Part shown: positions 26,524 through 34,526 of the stretch, in pieces
Layout: every line of letters starts with the position of its first letter
How positions within the stretch are numbered: the stretch's first letter is position 1
Position numbers and translations under genes: made by a program
The notes under the pieces: generated by a model
Told to the model about the DNA's origin: nothing
The model's input: only the letters and a program-made list of their open reading frames with translations
Database searches by the model: none
Origin: Sphingomonadales bacterium
GTDB lineage: Bacteria > Pseudomonadota > Alphaproteobacteria > Sphingomonadales > Sphingomonadaceae
Reading direction: 5' to 3'
DNA length: 34,526 bases
Assembly: GCA_013297725.1 (NCBI GenBank)
Contig: JAAFIB010000007.1
Coordinates: 1 to 34,526, forward strand

Positions 26524-26810
26524 TGGTTTCACAAAAACGGCAGACCGAACGGCGCGGCGATAACTTTTACCTCGATCTTGATCTGTTTCTAGGCGACGTC
26601 TGTTACAATTACGGGATATGCCTTTGGGTCGGATCAAACGAGCTTTGCGCCGACAGCGTCCAGATTGATGCGATGCAGTTTGCTCAATTAATTTTGAAGG
26701 CGGAAGGAATGAACCCCAATACATCAGTAGATATGGCTCGCTCAATTCGTAACGACTTCATCGAGCGTTACGGGACTAATACGCTCAGCGAAGTTGAGTA
26801 TCGTCCATGA
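26523..26810 (+). CDS. Unknown 95-residue protein between pyrF and trpF
   Basis: I do not recognise the family. The frame starts with GTG that shares its first base with the pyrF stop (TAGTG) and ends in an ATGA overlap with trpF, so it is tightly coupled on both sides. That argues it is translated. The protein is soluble, acidic in the middle (DNFYLDLDLFLGDV), has two cysteines (VCYNYGICLW has Cys27 and Cys33; a third is near LCADS), and ends in a helical part MARSIRNDFIERYG. No signal peptide or membrane segment is seen. Composition is more A+T-rich than its neighbours in the second half. It could be a guest gene (toxin/immunity-like or a defence accessory), but that is speculation. Confidence 0.7.
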   Translation: MVSQKRQTERRGDNFYLDLDLFLGDVCYNYGICLWVGSNELCADSVQIDAMQFAQLILKAEGMNPNTSVDMARSIRNDFIERYGTNTLSEVEYRP

Positions 26811-27445
26811 CCCAAATCAAAATTTGCGGTCTCTCAACCCCCGCCGCCATTGACGCCGCCGCAAAACACGGCGCAACGCACATCGGCCTAGTGCATTTCG
26901 AAAAAAGCCCGCGCCATGTTAGCTTGGAACAAGCCGCTGCGCTGCGCATGCAGACGCCGCCCAGTCTTAAGGTCGTGCTGCTACTCGTCAACGCCGAGCC
27001 AGAGCTGACGCAAAGAGCGCTGGAAATGGTCCGCCCCGATGTCATCCAATTCCACGGCACCGAAACGCCAGAATGGCTCAATCTGGTTCGCCAGCATACA
27101 AAGGCGCATATCTGGAAAGCCATCGGCTTGAAAAGCCATCAGAATTTAGTCAGTGCTGACCGGTATGATGATGTGGTCGATATGATACTCTATGATGCCC
27201 CGGCCCAAGCTCTGCCCGGTGGCACGGGCACGCGGGTTGATTGGTCGTTGCTGCAAAATTTTGAACATCGCATCCCCTGGGGACTTGCGGGCGGATTGGC
27301 ACCGGACAATGTGGCCGAGGCTTTGCGCGCTACCAAAGCACCACTGGTCGACGTTTCCTCCGGCGTTGAATCGACCCCCGGCGTCAAGGATGTGGACAAG
27401 ATTGCCGCTTTCTGCAAAGCGGTCCGCGACTATGACAACAGCTGA
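26807..27445 (+). CDS. trpF: Phosphoribosylanthranilate isomerase
   Basis: TrpF isomerises N-(5-phosphoribosyl)anthranilate to CdRP in tryptophan synthesis. The 212-residue protein has KICGLST with the catalytic Cys7, [14 protein letters not shown] (residues 26-39), [13 protein letters not shown] and LYDAP with the catalytic Asp130. The C-terminal phosphate-binding [14 protein letters not shown] and [15 protein letters not shown] segments complete the (beta/alpha)8 barrel. It overlaps the unknown gene upstream by four bases and trpB downstream by 14 bases. Confidence 0.97.
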   Translation: MTQIKICGLSTPAAIDAAAKHGATHIGLVHFEKSPRHVSLEQAAALRMQTPPSLKVVLLLVNAEPELTQRALEMVRPDVIQFHGTETPEWLNLVRQHTKAHIWKAIGLKSHQNLVSADRYDDVVDMILYDAPAQALPGGTGTRVDWSLLQNFEHRIPWGLAGGLAPDNVAEALRATKAPLVDVSSGVESTPGVKDVDKIAAFCKAVRDYDNS

Positions 27446-28673
27446 ACTCACCCCGAACTCATTCCGCAACCAACCCGACGAACGCGGCCATTTTGGTCAA
27501 TTCGGCGGACGCTATGTTGCCGAAACTCTAATGCCTCTGGTGCTTGATCTGGAGCGGGAATATCGCGCAGCGCAGGCCGATCCTGCATTTCAGGCGCAGT
27601 TTGACGATCTGCTCGAACATTATGTTGGCCGTCCTTCGCCGTTATATTATGCCGAACGACTGACCGAGGAGTGCCGCAAGGATGCGCCCGCCGGAAAGGG
27701 CGCGCAAATCTGGTTCAAGCGTGATGAGCTGAACCACACCGGCGCACACAAAATCAACAATTGCATCGGCCAAATCCTGCTCGCGATGCGCATGGGCAAG
27801 ACGCGCATTATTGCCGAAACTGGCGCGGGCCAGCACGGCGTTGCCACCGCCACCGTTTGCGCGCGTTTCGGCCTGCCCTGCTTCATCTATATGGGTGCCA
27901 AGGATATTTCGCGACAGCAGCCCAATGTGTTCCGCATGCGTTTGTTGGGGGCCGAAGTTATTCCCGTCACTAGCGGCGCAGGCACGTTGAAAGATGCGAT
28001 GAATGAAGGTCTGCGCGATTGGGTCGCCAATGTGCACGACACATTCTACATCATCGGCACAGCGGCGGGCCCGCATCCCTATCCAGAGCTGGTCCGCGAT
28101 TTCCAGAGCGTGATCGGCAAAGAAGCCCGCGCGCAGATGCTAAGCCGCATCAATCGCCTGCCCGACCTGCTGGTTGCGGCCATTGGTGGTGGATCGAATG
28201 CTATCGGCTTGTTCCATCCGTTTTTGGATGATGCGGACGTTGAAATGCTGGGCATTGAAGCAGCCGGGCATGGGTTGGATAAGGAACACGCCGCCAGCCT
28301 CGCAGGCGGTCGTCCCGGCATATTGCACGGCAACAAAACCTATTTGCTACAGGACGAAGACGGCCAGATTGATGAGGCCCATTCGATTAGCGCGGGTCTC
28401 GACTATCCCGGCATTGGGCCCGAGCATAGCTGGCTGAAAGAAATAGGCCGCGTGCGTTACGACAGCGTGACCGACAAAGAGGCACTGGACGCATTCCAAC
28501 TCCTCTGCCGCACTGAGGGCATCATTCCCGCGCTGGAACCCGCCCATGCGATTGCCGCTGTGGCGCGTGAAGCGGTAAAGATGGACCGCGACCAGATTAT
28601 CCTCGCCAACCTGTGCGGGCGTGGTGACAAGGATATCTTCACCGTAGCTGAGGCGCTCGGGACGGTGATATGA
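27432..28673 (+). CDS. trpB: Tryptophan synthase beta subunit
   Basis: TrpB condenses indole with serine using PLP. The 413-residue protein from ATG 27432 begins [24 protein letters not shown] and has the PLP lysine Lys107 in [27 protein letters not shown] and GGGSNAIG (phosphate binding) are also present. The start lies inside the end of trpF (14-base overlap). The gene normally precedes trpA directly, but here a DUF4145 gene intervenes, starting in an ATGA overlap with the trpB stop. Confidence 0.98.
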   Translation: MTTAELTPNSFRNQPDERGHFGQFGGRYVAETLMPLVLDLEREYRAAQADPAFQAQFDDLLEHYVGRPSPLYYAERLTEECRKDAPAGKGAQIWFKRDELNHTGAHKINNCIGQILLAMRMGKTRIIAETGAGQHGVATATVCARFGLPCFIYMGAKDISRQQPNVFRMRLLGAEVIPVTSGAGTLKDAMNEGLRDWVANVHDTFYIIGTAAGPHPYPELVRDFQSVIGKEARAQMLSRINRLPDLLVAAIGGGSNAIGLFHPFLDDADVEMLGIEAAGHGLDKEHAASLAGGRPGILHGNKTYLLQDEDGQIDEAHSISAGLDYPGIGPEHSWLKEIGRVRYDSVTDKEALDAFQLLCRTEGIIPALEPAHAIAAVAREAVKMDRDQIILANLCGRGDKDIFTVAEALGTVI

Positions 28674-29386
28674 GTATGTTTTCGTTTAACCTCAAATGCC
28701 CTCACTGTAGCTGTCTCGAGTATTTCAAAATCCATCGGATTGAAAATTATCATTCAAGAGAGCCCGCGCAGACAGAACCGCAGTATAATGCTAACATTCC
28801 ACGCAACCCAAAAGATAACAGGCCTGCACAATCATATGGAACCGCAAACTGCCCACGTGTAAATTGTGGCGGCCCCGTTTTAATTTGGTTTGAGTCTATA
28901 CATTTCAGTTTTAGGGATCACGGAAGATCGTTGAACAGTACCGAATGGATATACAACGGACCTCCACCGAAAGTGCTTGGAGTCTGGCCTACTCCGCCTT
29001 GCGCAGATGACTCTGAACATTGGCCTGACAGGCTTCGAACTGTATTCACAGAAGTGCAAGAAGACATCTCGTTGAATCGGGATCCATCACGAATAGTAGG
29101 AACATGCAGGTCAATACTAGAAGTTGCACTTGCTAGTCTTGGCTATGACAAATCTAAAGGTAAAGTATTATCTGATCGAATTGACGCAGCACGAAATGAT
29201 GGACTGTTAACAGAAGCCATGAGAGCATGGGCACACAAAACTAGAATGGATGGAAACGACGCCCTGCATGAATTGAACTCTTCCAGACAAGAGGCTATTG
29301 AGTTGGTCAATTTTATCAGAACATTTCTGGAAATTACATTTGATTTACCAAAAAGAATATTAGATTTAAGCAGTGTAACGGATTGA
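28670..29386 (+). CDS. DUF4145 domain protein inserted between trpB and trpA
   Basis: The protein is 238 residues. The N-terminus carries a probable zinc ribbon: Cys10-Pro-His-Cys13 (with Cys15), paired with Cys61 and Cys66. The C-terminal part (about 115-222) matches the DUF4145 helical pattern, with [37 protein letters not shown] and [30 protein letters not shown]4145 domains are frequent in restriction and other anti-phage proteins, but many stand-alone members have no known role. The gene is visibly A+T-rich, using AGA, ATA and TTA codons that its neighbours avoid, which suggests transfer. It is joined to trpB by ATGA and to trpA by a TTGA overlap or a 5-base gap. Confidence 0.85.
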   Translation: MSMFSFNLKCPHCSCLEYFKIHRIENYHSREPAQTEPQYNANIPRNPKDNRPAQSYGTANCPRVNCGGPVLIWFESIHFSFRDHGRSLNSTEWIYNGPPPKVLGVWPTPPCADDSEHWPDRLRTVFTEVQEDISLNRDPSRIVGTCRSILEVALASLGYDKSKGKVLSDRIDAARNDGLLTEAMRAWAHKTRMDGNDALHELNSSRQEAIELVNFIRTFLEITFDLPKRILDLSSVTD

Positions 29387-29391
29387 TTGTA

Positions 29392-30174
29392 ATGCCTCGC
29401 CTCTCCTCTGCCTTCACAAAAGCCCACCCTGCCCTCGTCACCTTCATCACCGCTGGCGACGGCGATACTGCGGCCAATCTCGATGCCCTCGTTGCAGGCG
29501 GCGCGGATGTGATTGAGCTTGGCATGCCCTTCACCGATCCGATGGCCGATGGCCCCGCAATCCAAGAAGCGAACATCCGCAGCCTTGCCAAAGGCACAAC
29601 CACTGCGGACATCTTCGCCCTCGCCACCGCGTTTCGCGCAAAACACCCAGACGTTCCACTGGTCCTGATGGGCTATGCCAATCCAATGACGATCCGCGGC
29701 GGAGACTGGTTTGCCGCCCAATGCACCAATGCTGGCGTTGACGGCGTCATCTGCGTCGATGTGCCGCCAGAGGAAGACCCCGAACTTGGCCCCGCATTGC
29801 GCAGCGCAGGTGTTGACCTGATCCGCCTTGCCACGCCAACCAGCGATGCGGCGCGGCTGCCAACAATATTGGATGGCTCCAGCGGTTTTGTCTATTACGT
29901 CTCGGTCGCGGGCATCACCGGCAAACAACAAGCGGCGCAAGCCAGCATCGAAGACGCAGTTGCGCGTTTGAAAATCGCAACCAATCTGCCGATTGCAGTT
30001 GGATTTGGTGTCCGTACACCAGAACAAGCCGCCGCCATTGCGCGCGTTGCCGATGGCGTGGTTGTGGGCTCTGCGCTGGTTGAGCTGGTTGCGCAGCATG
30101 GCGATAACGCGGCTGGGCCTTTGCGCGATTATGTGGCTTCGTTAAAAGCAGCTATCAATTCTGCGAGAGCATAA
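29392..30174 (+). CDS. trpA: Tryptophan synthase alpha subunit
   Basis: TrpA cleaves indole-3-glycerol phosphate to indole, passed to TrpB. The 260-residue protein has Glu42 (VIELGMPFTDP) and Asp53 (MADGP), equivalent to catalytic Glu49 and Asp60 of E. coli. It also has FVYYVSVAGITGKQQ and the phosphate-binding VGFGVRTPEQA...DGVVVGSALV. I chose ATG 29392; an in-frame TTG at 29383 overlapping the DUF4145 stop would add three residues. No good Shine-Dalgarno precedes either, so translation probably depends on coupling to the inserted gene. A paired-hairpin repeat of a second family follows. Confidence 0.97.
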   Translation: MPRLSSAFTKAHPALVTFITAGDGDTAANLDALVAGGADVIELGMPFTDPMADGPAIQEANIRSLAKGTTTADIFALATAFRAKHPDVPLVLMGYANPMTIRGGDWFAAQCTNAGVDGVICVDVPPEEDPELGPALRSAGVDLIRLATPTSDAARLPTILDGSSGFVYYVSVAGITGKQQAAQASIEDAVARLKIATNLPIAVGFGVRTPEQAAAIARVADGVVVGSALVELVAQHGDNAAGPLRDYVASLKAAINSARA

Positions 30175-30180
30175 CTAAAA

Positions 30181-30273
30181 ACCGTTAGCCCTGAGCCTGT
30201 CGAAGGGTGTCCCAAGGTTTAAACAAGCGTTTATAATTGTGGGATGTGCTTCGACAGGTTCAGCACTACCGGT
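30181..30273. repeat. Second-family paired-hairpin repeat between trpA and accD
   Basis: Two 34-base inverted arms (30181-30214 and 30240-30273) flank a 25-base spacer. The common core is CCTGTCGAAG. Each arm folds on itself, and base pairs near the hairpin base differ between arms in a compensated way (C-G changed to G-C and to T-A). The sequence differs from the 25381/31181 family. It starts seven bases after the trpA stop and ends 26 bases before accD. Confidence 0.88.
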
Positions 30274-30299
30274 TGAATTTACGGGGATAGTTTTACGCC

Positions 30300-31154
30300 A
30301 TGAACTGGGTCACTCGCGTTCGTAATGCCATGCCATTCATCGCCAAGCGCGAGACGGCGGAGACGCTTTGGCATAAATGCAAAGGCTGCAACTCGATGAT
30401 TTTCCTTAAGGAGTTTGAGGAAAACCAGTCGGTCTGCCCGAAATGCGATTTCCATGGCCGCATCGGCCCGGCGGAACGTTTTGCTGCAATCTTTGATGAA
30501 GACACGCTGCGTGTCTTGCCCATGCCAAAGGTGATGGAAGACCCGCTGAAATTCAAAGACACCAAAAAATACCCTGACCGGATTAAAGCTGCGCGCGCCG
30601 CAACGGGTGAGACCGACGCAATGATAAGCGCGTCGGGGAAGATTGACGGCCAAACCGCAGTCGTCAGCGTGCAGGATTTCGCTTTCATGGGCGGATCAAT
30701 GGGTATGGCAGTGGGCGAAGCTTTCGTTGCCGCTGCGCAAGAGGCTGTGGTGAAAAAATGCCCCTATATCATCTTCACAGCCGCTGGCGGCGCGCGGATG
30801 CAAGAAGGGATTCTGTCCCTGATGCAGATGCCGCGTTCGACCGTGGCAATCCAGATGCTACGCGATGCGGGCCTGCCCTATATCGTTGTGCTGACCGATC
30901 CGACCACCGGCGGCGTGACCGCAAGCTATGCGATGCTGGGCGATATCCAGATTGCAGAGCCCGGCGCTCTGATCGGTTTTGCCGGACAGCGCGTGATCGA
31001 ACAAACCATCCGCGAGAAACTACCCGAAGGGTTCCAACGCGCCGAATATCTGCTCGACCACGGCATGATCGACATGGTGACGCACCGGCACGAGTTGAAA
31101 TCGACGCTGTCGGGCCTGATTGATTATCTGATGGCGGGGAAGAAGGCCGCTTGA
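30300..31154 (+). CDS. accD: Acetyl-CoA carboxylase carboxyltransferase subunit beta
   Basis: AccD with AccA transfers carboxyl from biotin to acetyl-CoA, the first step of fatty acid synthesis. The 284-residue protein begins with a Cys4 zinc finger (Cys27, Cys30, Cys46, Cys49 in HKCKGC and VCPKCDFHG). The crotonase-like carboxyltransferase core follows, with [20 protein letters not shown] and [15 protein letters not shown]. In many proteobacteria accD and folC are neighbours, as here. Hairpin repeats lie on both sides, so read-through from trpA may be limited. Confidence 0.98.
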   Translation: MNWVTRVRNAMPFIAKRETAETLWHKCKGCNSMIFLKEFEENQSVCPKCDFHGRIGPAERFAAIFDEDTLRVLPMPKVMEDPLKFKDTKKYPDRIKAARAATGETDAMISASGKIDGQTAVVSVQDFAFMGGSMGMAVGEAFVAAAQEAVVKKCPYIIFTAAGGARMQEGILSLMQMPRSTVAIQMLRDAGLPYIVVLTDPTTGGVTASYAMLGDIQIAEPGALIGFAGQRVIEQTIREKLPEGFQRAEYLLDHGMIDMVTHRHELKSTLSGLIDYLMAGKKAA

Positions 31155-31180
31155 TGATGCCATGCATTTTCCTAAACAAT

Positions 31181-31251
31181 CGTCATCCTGAACTTGTTTC
31201 AGGATAACAAACCAGCGTCGCCCGTTATCCTGAAACAAGCTCAGGATGACG
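31181..31251. repeat. Paired-hairpin (REP/BIME-like) repeat between accD and folC
   Basis: The geometry is identical to the copy after purB: 28-base arms at 31181-31208 and 31224-31251 with a 15-base spacer. Both arms are hairpins with the ATCCTGAA/TTCAGGAT stem and a 5-base loop. The spacer sequence differs from that of the other copy. It starts 27 bases after the accD stop. Confidence 0.92.
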
Positions 31252-31280
31252 AAACGAGGTTATTGCCCGCGTCCTAATTT

Positions 31281-32597
31281 ATGCCTGACCACGCTAAATC
31301 CGATTCCACCGCAGTTCAGGCGCAGCTTGACCGCTTAACCGCACTCTCGCCCGGGCGTGATACGTTGGGGTTGGAGCGCATCCGCGAGCTTTGCGCACGG
31401 CTTGGCAATCCGCAAGACAAGCTGCCACCGGTGTTCCACGTTGCCGGGACCAATGGCAAAGGTTCAACCTGCGCATTTTTGCGTGGCGCTATTGAGGCGG
31501 CGGGGCAGACAGCCCATGTCTATTCCAGCCCGCATCTGGTGCGTTTTAACGAACGGATCAGGATTGCCGGAAAGCTGATTTCCGACGACTATCTAGCAGA
31601 ATTGCTATGTGAAGTTCTCGACCATGCAGAGGGTCTGCAGGCGAGTTTTTTTGAAGTTACAACTGCCGCTGCCTTCCTCGCCTTTGCCCGCACGCCTGCC
31701 GATGCCTGCATCCTTGAAGTTGGTCTTGGCGGCAGGCTGGATGCGACTAACATTATCGCTACGCCTGCTATCTGCGGCATCGCTTCACTCGGCATTGACC
31801 ATGAAGGGTTTCTTTTGGCTGCGGAGGAAGGCGTGCCAGATATGCCGCCGCTGGACCGGATCGCCTTTGAAAAATCTGGTATAGCCAAGTCGGATGTGCC
31901 GCTTATTTGCCAGAAATATGCACCGTCGATGCTGACTGAGATTGCCAAACAGGCAATGCACTCAGGAGCAAAGCTGCTGGATCGCGGCGAAACCTGGGAT
32001 GCGGTAATCTATGACGGCAGCCTGCATTACCGCGATGCACAGGGAAAACTCAGCCTGCCCCTGCCCCGTATGGCCGGACCGCATCAGGCGGATAATGCTG
32101 CGCTTGCGATCGCTATGCTGCGCCATCAAAACGCTATCGCAGTTCCCGAAAGCGCGCTTGCCGCCGCAATGGAATGGACCCGCTGGCCTGCGCGGATGCA
32201 AAGGCTGGCGAAAGGGCCACTGACTGACTTGCTACCCGATGGCACAGAGGTGTGGCTTGATGGCGGGCATAATGTTGACGGCGGCCGCGCCATCGCGGCG
32301 CATTTCGCCGATGAAACGCGAGCCATCCATTTGATTACCGGCATGTTGGCGAACAAAAACCCGTCAGCGATTATCGCGCCGCTCTGGAACAAGCTGGCGA
32401 GCATTACCGTGCTGCCTGTGCCCGGGCATGAGCATCATGGCGTCGAGGCATTCGGCGAAAAGGCCATCGCAGCACCCGACATCGAGGCCGCCTTTACGTC
32501 ATTGCAAATTGATCCGTCGTCAGAAATCGTCCTGATTGCCGGAACGCTCTATCTTGCAGGCGCTATCCTGAAAGCGAACAATCAAATCCCGGAATAG
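31281..32597 (+). CDS. folC: Bifunctional dihydrofolate/folylpolyglutamate synthase
   Basis: FolC adds glutamate to dihydropteroate and folates with ATP. The 438-residue protein has the P-loop GTNGKGST (residues 56-63), YSSPHLVRFNERIRI, the CILEVGLGGRLDATN segment, ITSLG-like SLGIDHEGFL, and the C-terminal ligase domain with GGHNVDGGRAIAAHF. The upstream 30 bases after the repeat lack a strong ribosome binding site, so the ATG at 31281 is accepted because the N-terminal sequence fits the family. Confidence 0.96.
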   Translation: MPDHAKSDSTAVQAQLDRLTALSPGRDTLGLERIRELCARLGNPQDKLPPVFHVAGTNGKGSTCAFLRGAIEAAGQTAHVYSSPHLVRFNERIRIAGKLISDDYLAELLCEVLDHAEGLQASFFEVTTAAAFLAFARTPADACILEVGLGGRLDATNIIATPAICGIASLGIDHEGFLLAAEEGVPDMPPLDRIAFEKSGIAKSDVPLICQKYAPSMLTEIAKQAMHSGAKLLDRGETWDAVIYDGSLHYRDAQGKLSLPLPRMAGPHQADNAALAIAMLRHQNAIAVPESALAAAMEWTRWPARMQRLAKGPLTDLLPDGTEVWLDGGHNVDGGRAIAAHFADETRAIHLITGMLANKNPSAIIAPLWNKLASITVLPVPGHEHHGVEAFGEKAIAAPDIEAAFTSLQIDPSSEIVLIAGTLYLAGAILKANNQIPE

Positions 32598-32603
32598 TCT
32601 TAT

Positions 32604-32632
32604 TGCGATTGACTTGCATTAACAGATATGGT
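32604..32632 (+). promoter_or_regulatory. Possible promoter with an overlapping TGC-GCA dyad before the DUF6628 gene
   Basis: TTGCGA (32604-32609) and TATGGT (32627-32632), 17 bases apart, make a moderate promoter match. The 15-base stretch beginning TGCGATT and ending TTGCA overlaps the -35 and is partly symmetric (TGC...GCA), reminiscent of alphaproteobacterial Fur-type boxes. It is weak evidence from similarity only. Confidence 0.25.
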
Positions 32633-32659
32633 GATCTGCTGCTTCACAAGGAGAGCCCC

Positions 32660-33088
32660 ATGCGCCCGAATCAACCTGTTATTGCCAATCCCCTGCCCTT
32701 TGCTGCCCCGGTTATCGGCGCAGACCAATTGCTGCTTTATACAATCCGCCGGATGGGCGCATATGGGCTTCATGATGCTGCTGCTACCAATGCTATGCTT
32801 GGTGTGTTCGGCATGGCGTATCGTCGCCCGATGATTATGCTGCGCGCATTTATGGCCGAAACAGCGCGCGGTGCAGATAAGAAAATCCTGATCGCTGCAT
32901 GTTGTTGCGCGCGCATGACCATCGACGAAGCGCGACTGATCGAGGCAATCGCAACCGCGATGGAAGACCCGCGCGGGTCAAGCCTATTGCTGCGTCAAGC
33001 CATGGGCTGCAATCAAGACGTCGGCGCACTATCCGCTGCGCAAGCAGTATGCGCGGCGTTTGAGGATTTGGGGCGACCACTTAGCTAA
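32660..33088 (+). CDS. DUF6628 family protein
   Basis: The protein is 142 residues from ATG 32660, preceded by AAGGAG at eight bases. LLLYTIRRMGAYGLHDAAATNAMLGVFGMAYRRPMIMLRAFMAE and the triple-cysteine IAACCCARMTIDEA fit what I recall as the DUF6628 family of sphingomonads; function is unknown. The Cys-Cys-Cys motif could bind a metal or undergo redox change, which is inference. No signal peptide is seen. The TAA stop overlaps the TAG stop of the convergent AmpG-like gene (shared bases 33086-33087). Confidence 0.75.
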   Translation: MRPNQPVIANPLPFAAPVIGADQLLLYTIRRMGAYGLHDAAATNAMLGVFGMAYRRPMIMLRAFMAETARGADKKILIAACCCARMTIDEARLIEAIATAMEDPRGSSLLLRQAMGCNQDVGALSAAQAVCAAFEDLGRPLS

Positions 33089-34526
33089 GCAACAGCTTTA
33101 CGTTTCCACGCCATCGCTGCACCAATGGCAAAACTAGCAAGCGACGCGTACAACCAGATTGGTTCCGCTTTTAATTGTTGTGAAAGCAAAACACCTACCA
33201 GCGCGACGATAATAAGCAGAAATCCAAAAACCCGCAAAGCGCCTACCGGCTCTTTCAGCTTTGTTTCGTCGATAGTCGTGCTTTGCCTTATGCCCTCACC
33301 AACATATCCTTTACTCCACAAGATCCACAGGAGGATCATACCGGGGATAGCAGCAACAATGGTGAATCCCCAAAAGCCGAACCAGCCAAACTTCTCTGCC
33401 ACCCAGCCAGCAGGTCCCGCCATAAATGTTCGACCAACGCCGGCAAAAGACGACAGCAAAGCGAACTGCGTCGCGGTATAGGCAATGCTCGACAGACCAG
33501 AAAGATAGGTCGCAAATACCGTCAATCCGATCCCGCTAGTTACATTTTCGGTAACAATCGCGGCGACCATCATCCAATACGCATTGCCAGTCGCGGCGAG
33601 TATCATGAACATCGCGTTCGAAAACATCATCATCAGCCCTGAAATCAGCAGCGCGCGCCCCATACCCAGCCAGAGCAGGAATGGTGCGCCAAGCGCAGAC
33701 CCCACGATCAATGCGGCAAAACCCCAAATCTTGTTGGCACTAATATATTCAAGGTCAGTAAAACCCAGCTGCACAATCATCGGGCTGAGCATCGCCTGCC
33801 CCATTGCGTCGCCCACTTTTACCAACAGTACAAAGCCTAGGATCAGAAACGCACCGTGCCGTGTCAAAAACTCTCTGAATGGATTGACGACAGACTCGGT
33901 CAGCCATTGGCCTGCCGACATGCCGCTTGCATCCGCAAATCGGTCAACAAATTTGCCTGGACCGACCCAGAATGCACCGATGATCGCTGGCACAACGCAA
34001 AGCGAAGTCAGCCCATAGCCGAGACCCCAACCAAGCCCCAACCCTTCGGATGACGCGATGTATATTGTGCCTGCCCCTGCAATCAGATTGCCGGTGCGAT
34101 AGCCGAATTGGTTCGCAGCAGTACCATGCGCAAATTCGACTTCATCCAGTATTTCAATACGATATGCGTCGATGACGATATCCTGCGTCGCCGATAGAAA
34201 CGCAACGATTAGAGCCCAAATGAAGAAATTGCCGAGCTGTCCAGGCTGAGGGTCGCTCGCCCCAAGATTCCAGATTGCGACAACGAGCAGGGCCTGAATA
34301 ACAAACAGCCAGCTGCGTCGCTGGCCTAAACGTTCATGCAAAAACGGCAGATGCAACTTGTCGAGCAAAGGCGCCCATAGAAATTTGATTGTATAGGGAA
34401 TGCCCACCATCACCGCGAGGCCGATCGTCGTGGTATCAAGCCCAACCTTTGCTAACCAGAACGTAAGCGTCGCAACCAGAAGTGTCAGCGGAAAGCCGCT
34501 GGAAATCCCGAGGAGAAATGCAACCG
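33085..34526 (-). CDS. AmpG-like MFS transporter (muropeptide permease type), 5' end beyond the window
   Basis: The frame is open from the window edge to the stop at 33085, giving about 480 residues without the start. The sequence has many membrane segments and the AmpG-type IPYTIKFLWAPLLDKLHLPFL after the first helices, then RLGQRRSWLFVIQALLV and FLSATQDIVIDAYRIEIL. AmpG imports anhydro-muropeptides for cell-wall recycling and influences beta-lactamase induction in other bacteria. Several AmpG-like paralogues exist in sphingomonads, so the exact substrate is uncertain. Confidence 0.88.
   Translation of the reverse strand, partial: VAFLLGISSGFPLTLLVATLTFWLAKVGLDTTTIGLAVMVGIPYTIKFLWAPLLDKLHLPFLHERLGQRRSWLFVIQALLVVAIWNLGASDPQPGQLGNFFIWALIVAFLSATQDIVIDAYRIEILDEVEFAHGTAANQFGYRTGNLIAGAGTIYIASSEGLGLGWGLGYGLTSLCVVPAIIGAFWVGPGKFVDRFADASGMSAGQWLTESVVNPFREFLTRHGAFLILGFVLLVKVGDAMGQAMLSPMIVQLGFTDLEYISANKIWGFAALIVGSALGAPFLLWLGMGRALLISGLMMMFSNAMFMILAATGNAYWMMVAAIVTENVTSGIGLTVFATYLSGLSSIAYTATQFALLSSFAGVGRTFMAGPAGWVAEKFGWFGFWGFTIVAAIPGMILLWILWSKGYVGEGIRQSTTIDETKLKEPVGALRVFGFLLIIVALVGVLLSQQLKAEPIWLYASLASFAIGAAMAWKRKAVA

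Noticed and set aside
29143-30099. 318-codon minus-strand frame spanning trpA and part of the DUF4145 gene
   Set aside because: It is antisense to the clearly conserved trpA, with no ribosome binding site and low-complexity content.
25381-31251. The inverted repeats as a CRISPR array or attachment sites
   Set aside because: The copies are kilobases apart, internally palindromic, not regularly spaced and have no cas genes. No integrase or cargo boundary is seen.

Overview
The window looks like a chromosomal segment of an alphaproteobacterium of the order Sphingomonadales (Sphingorhabdus/Sphingopyxis-like). The evidence is the gene order rimP-nusA-ylxR-infB-rbfA-...-truB-rpsO-pnp, the order lapA-pyrF-trpF-trpB-trpA-accD-folC, the DUF6491 and DUF6628 proteins, a large TonB-dependent receptor, and a moderate G+C content judged by eye. 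Most of it is housekeeping sequence. No tRNA, rRNA, CRISPR array, IS element or prophage was seen.

Region 1 (1-10492, minus strand) is the transcription/translation operon. In order of transcription it runs rimP, nusA, ylxR (probable TTG start), infB, rbfA, tdk, a secreted DUF6491 protein, truB and rpsO, then an intrinsic terminator, then pnp, whose 3' end is cut by the window edge. Genes overlap or lie a few bases apart. truB carries an in-frame 31-codon insertion made of a palindromic repeat that also occurs between genes elsewhere in the window.

Region 2 (10676-18542) has a PQQ-type sugar dehydrogenase lipoprotein (+), a DUF1499 membrane protein (-), and a tightly overlapped plus-strand operon: TetA-like MFS, GNAT acetyltransferase, DUF1285, NUDIX CoA pyrophosphatase, CCA-adding enzyme. 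A minus-strand GGDEF(degenerate)-EAL protein overlaps the end of cca by 40 bases.

Region 3 (18625-23983) has parC (-) and, divergently, a TonB-dependent receptor (+) closed by a clear terminator.

Region 4 (24048-33088, plus strand) has purB, lapA-like, pyrF, an unknown small gene, trpF, trpB, a DUF4145 gene, trpA, accD, folC and a DUF6628 gene. Two non-standard genes sit exactly at the pyrF/trpF and trpB/trpA junctions while preserving start/stop overlaps. Paired hairpin (REP/BIME-like) repeats follow purB, trpA and accD. The window ends inside a convergent AmpG-like MFS transporter.

The most unusual signals are the coding palindromic element in truB, the covarying paired-hairpin repeats related to it, and the two guest genes in the pyrimidine/tryptophan operon, one of them a DUF4145 protein of A+T-rich composition.
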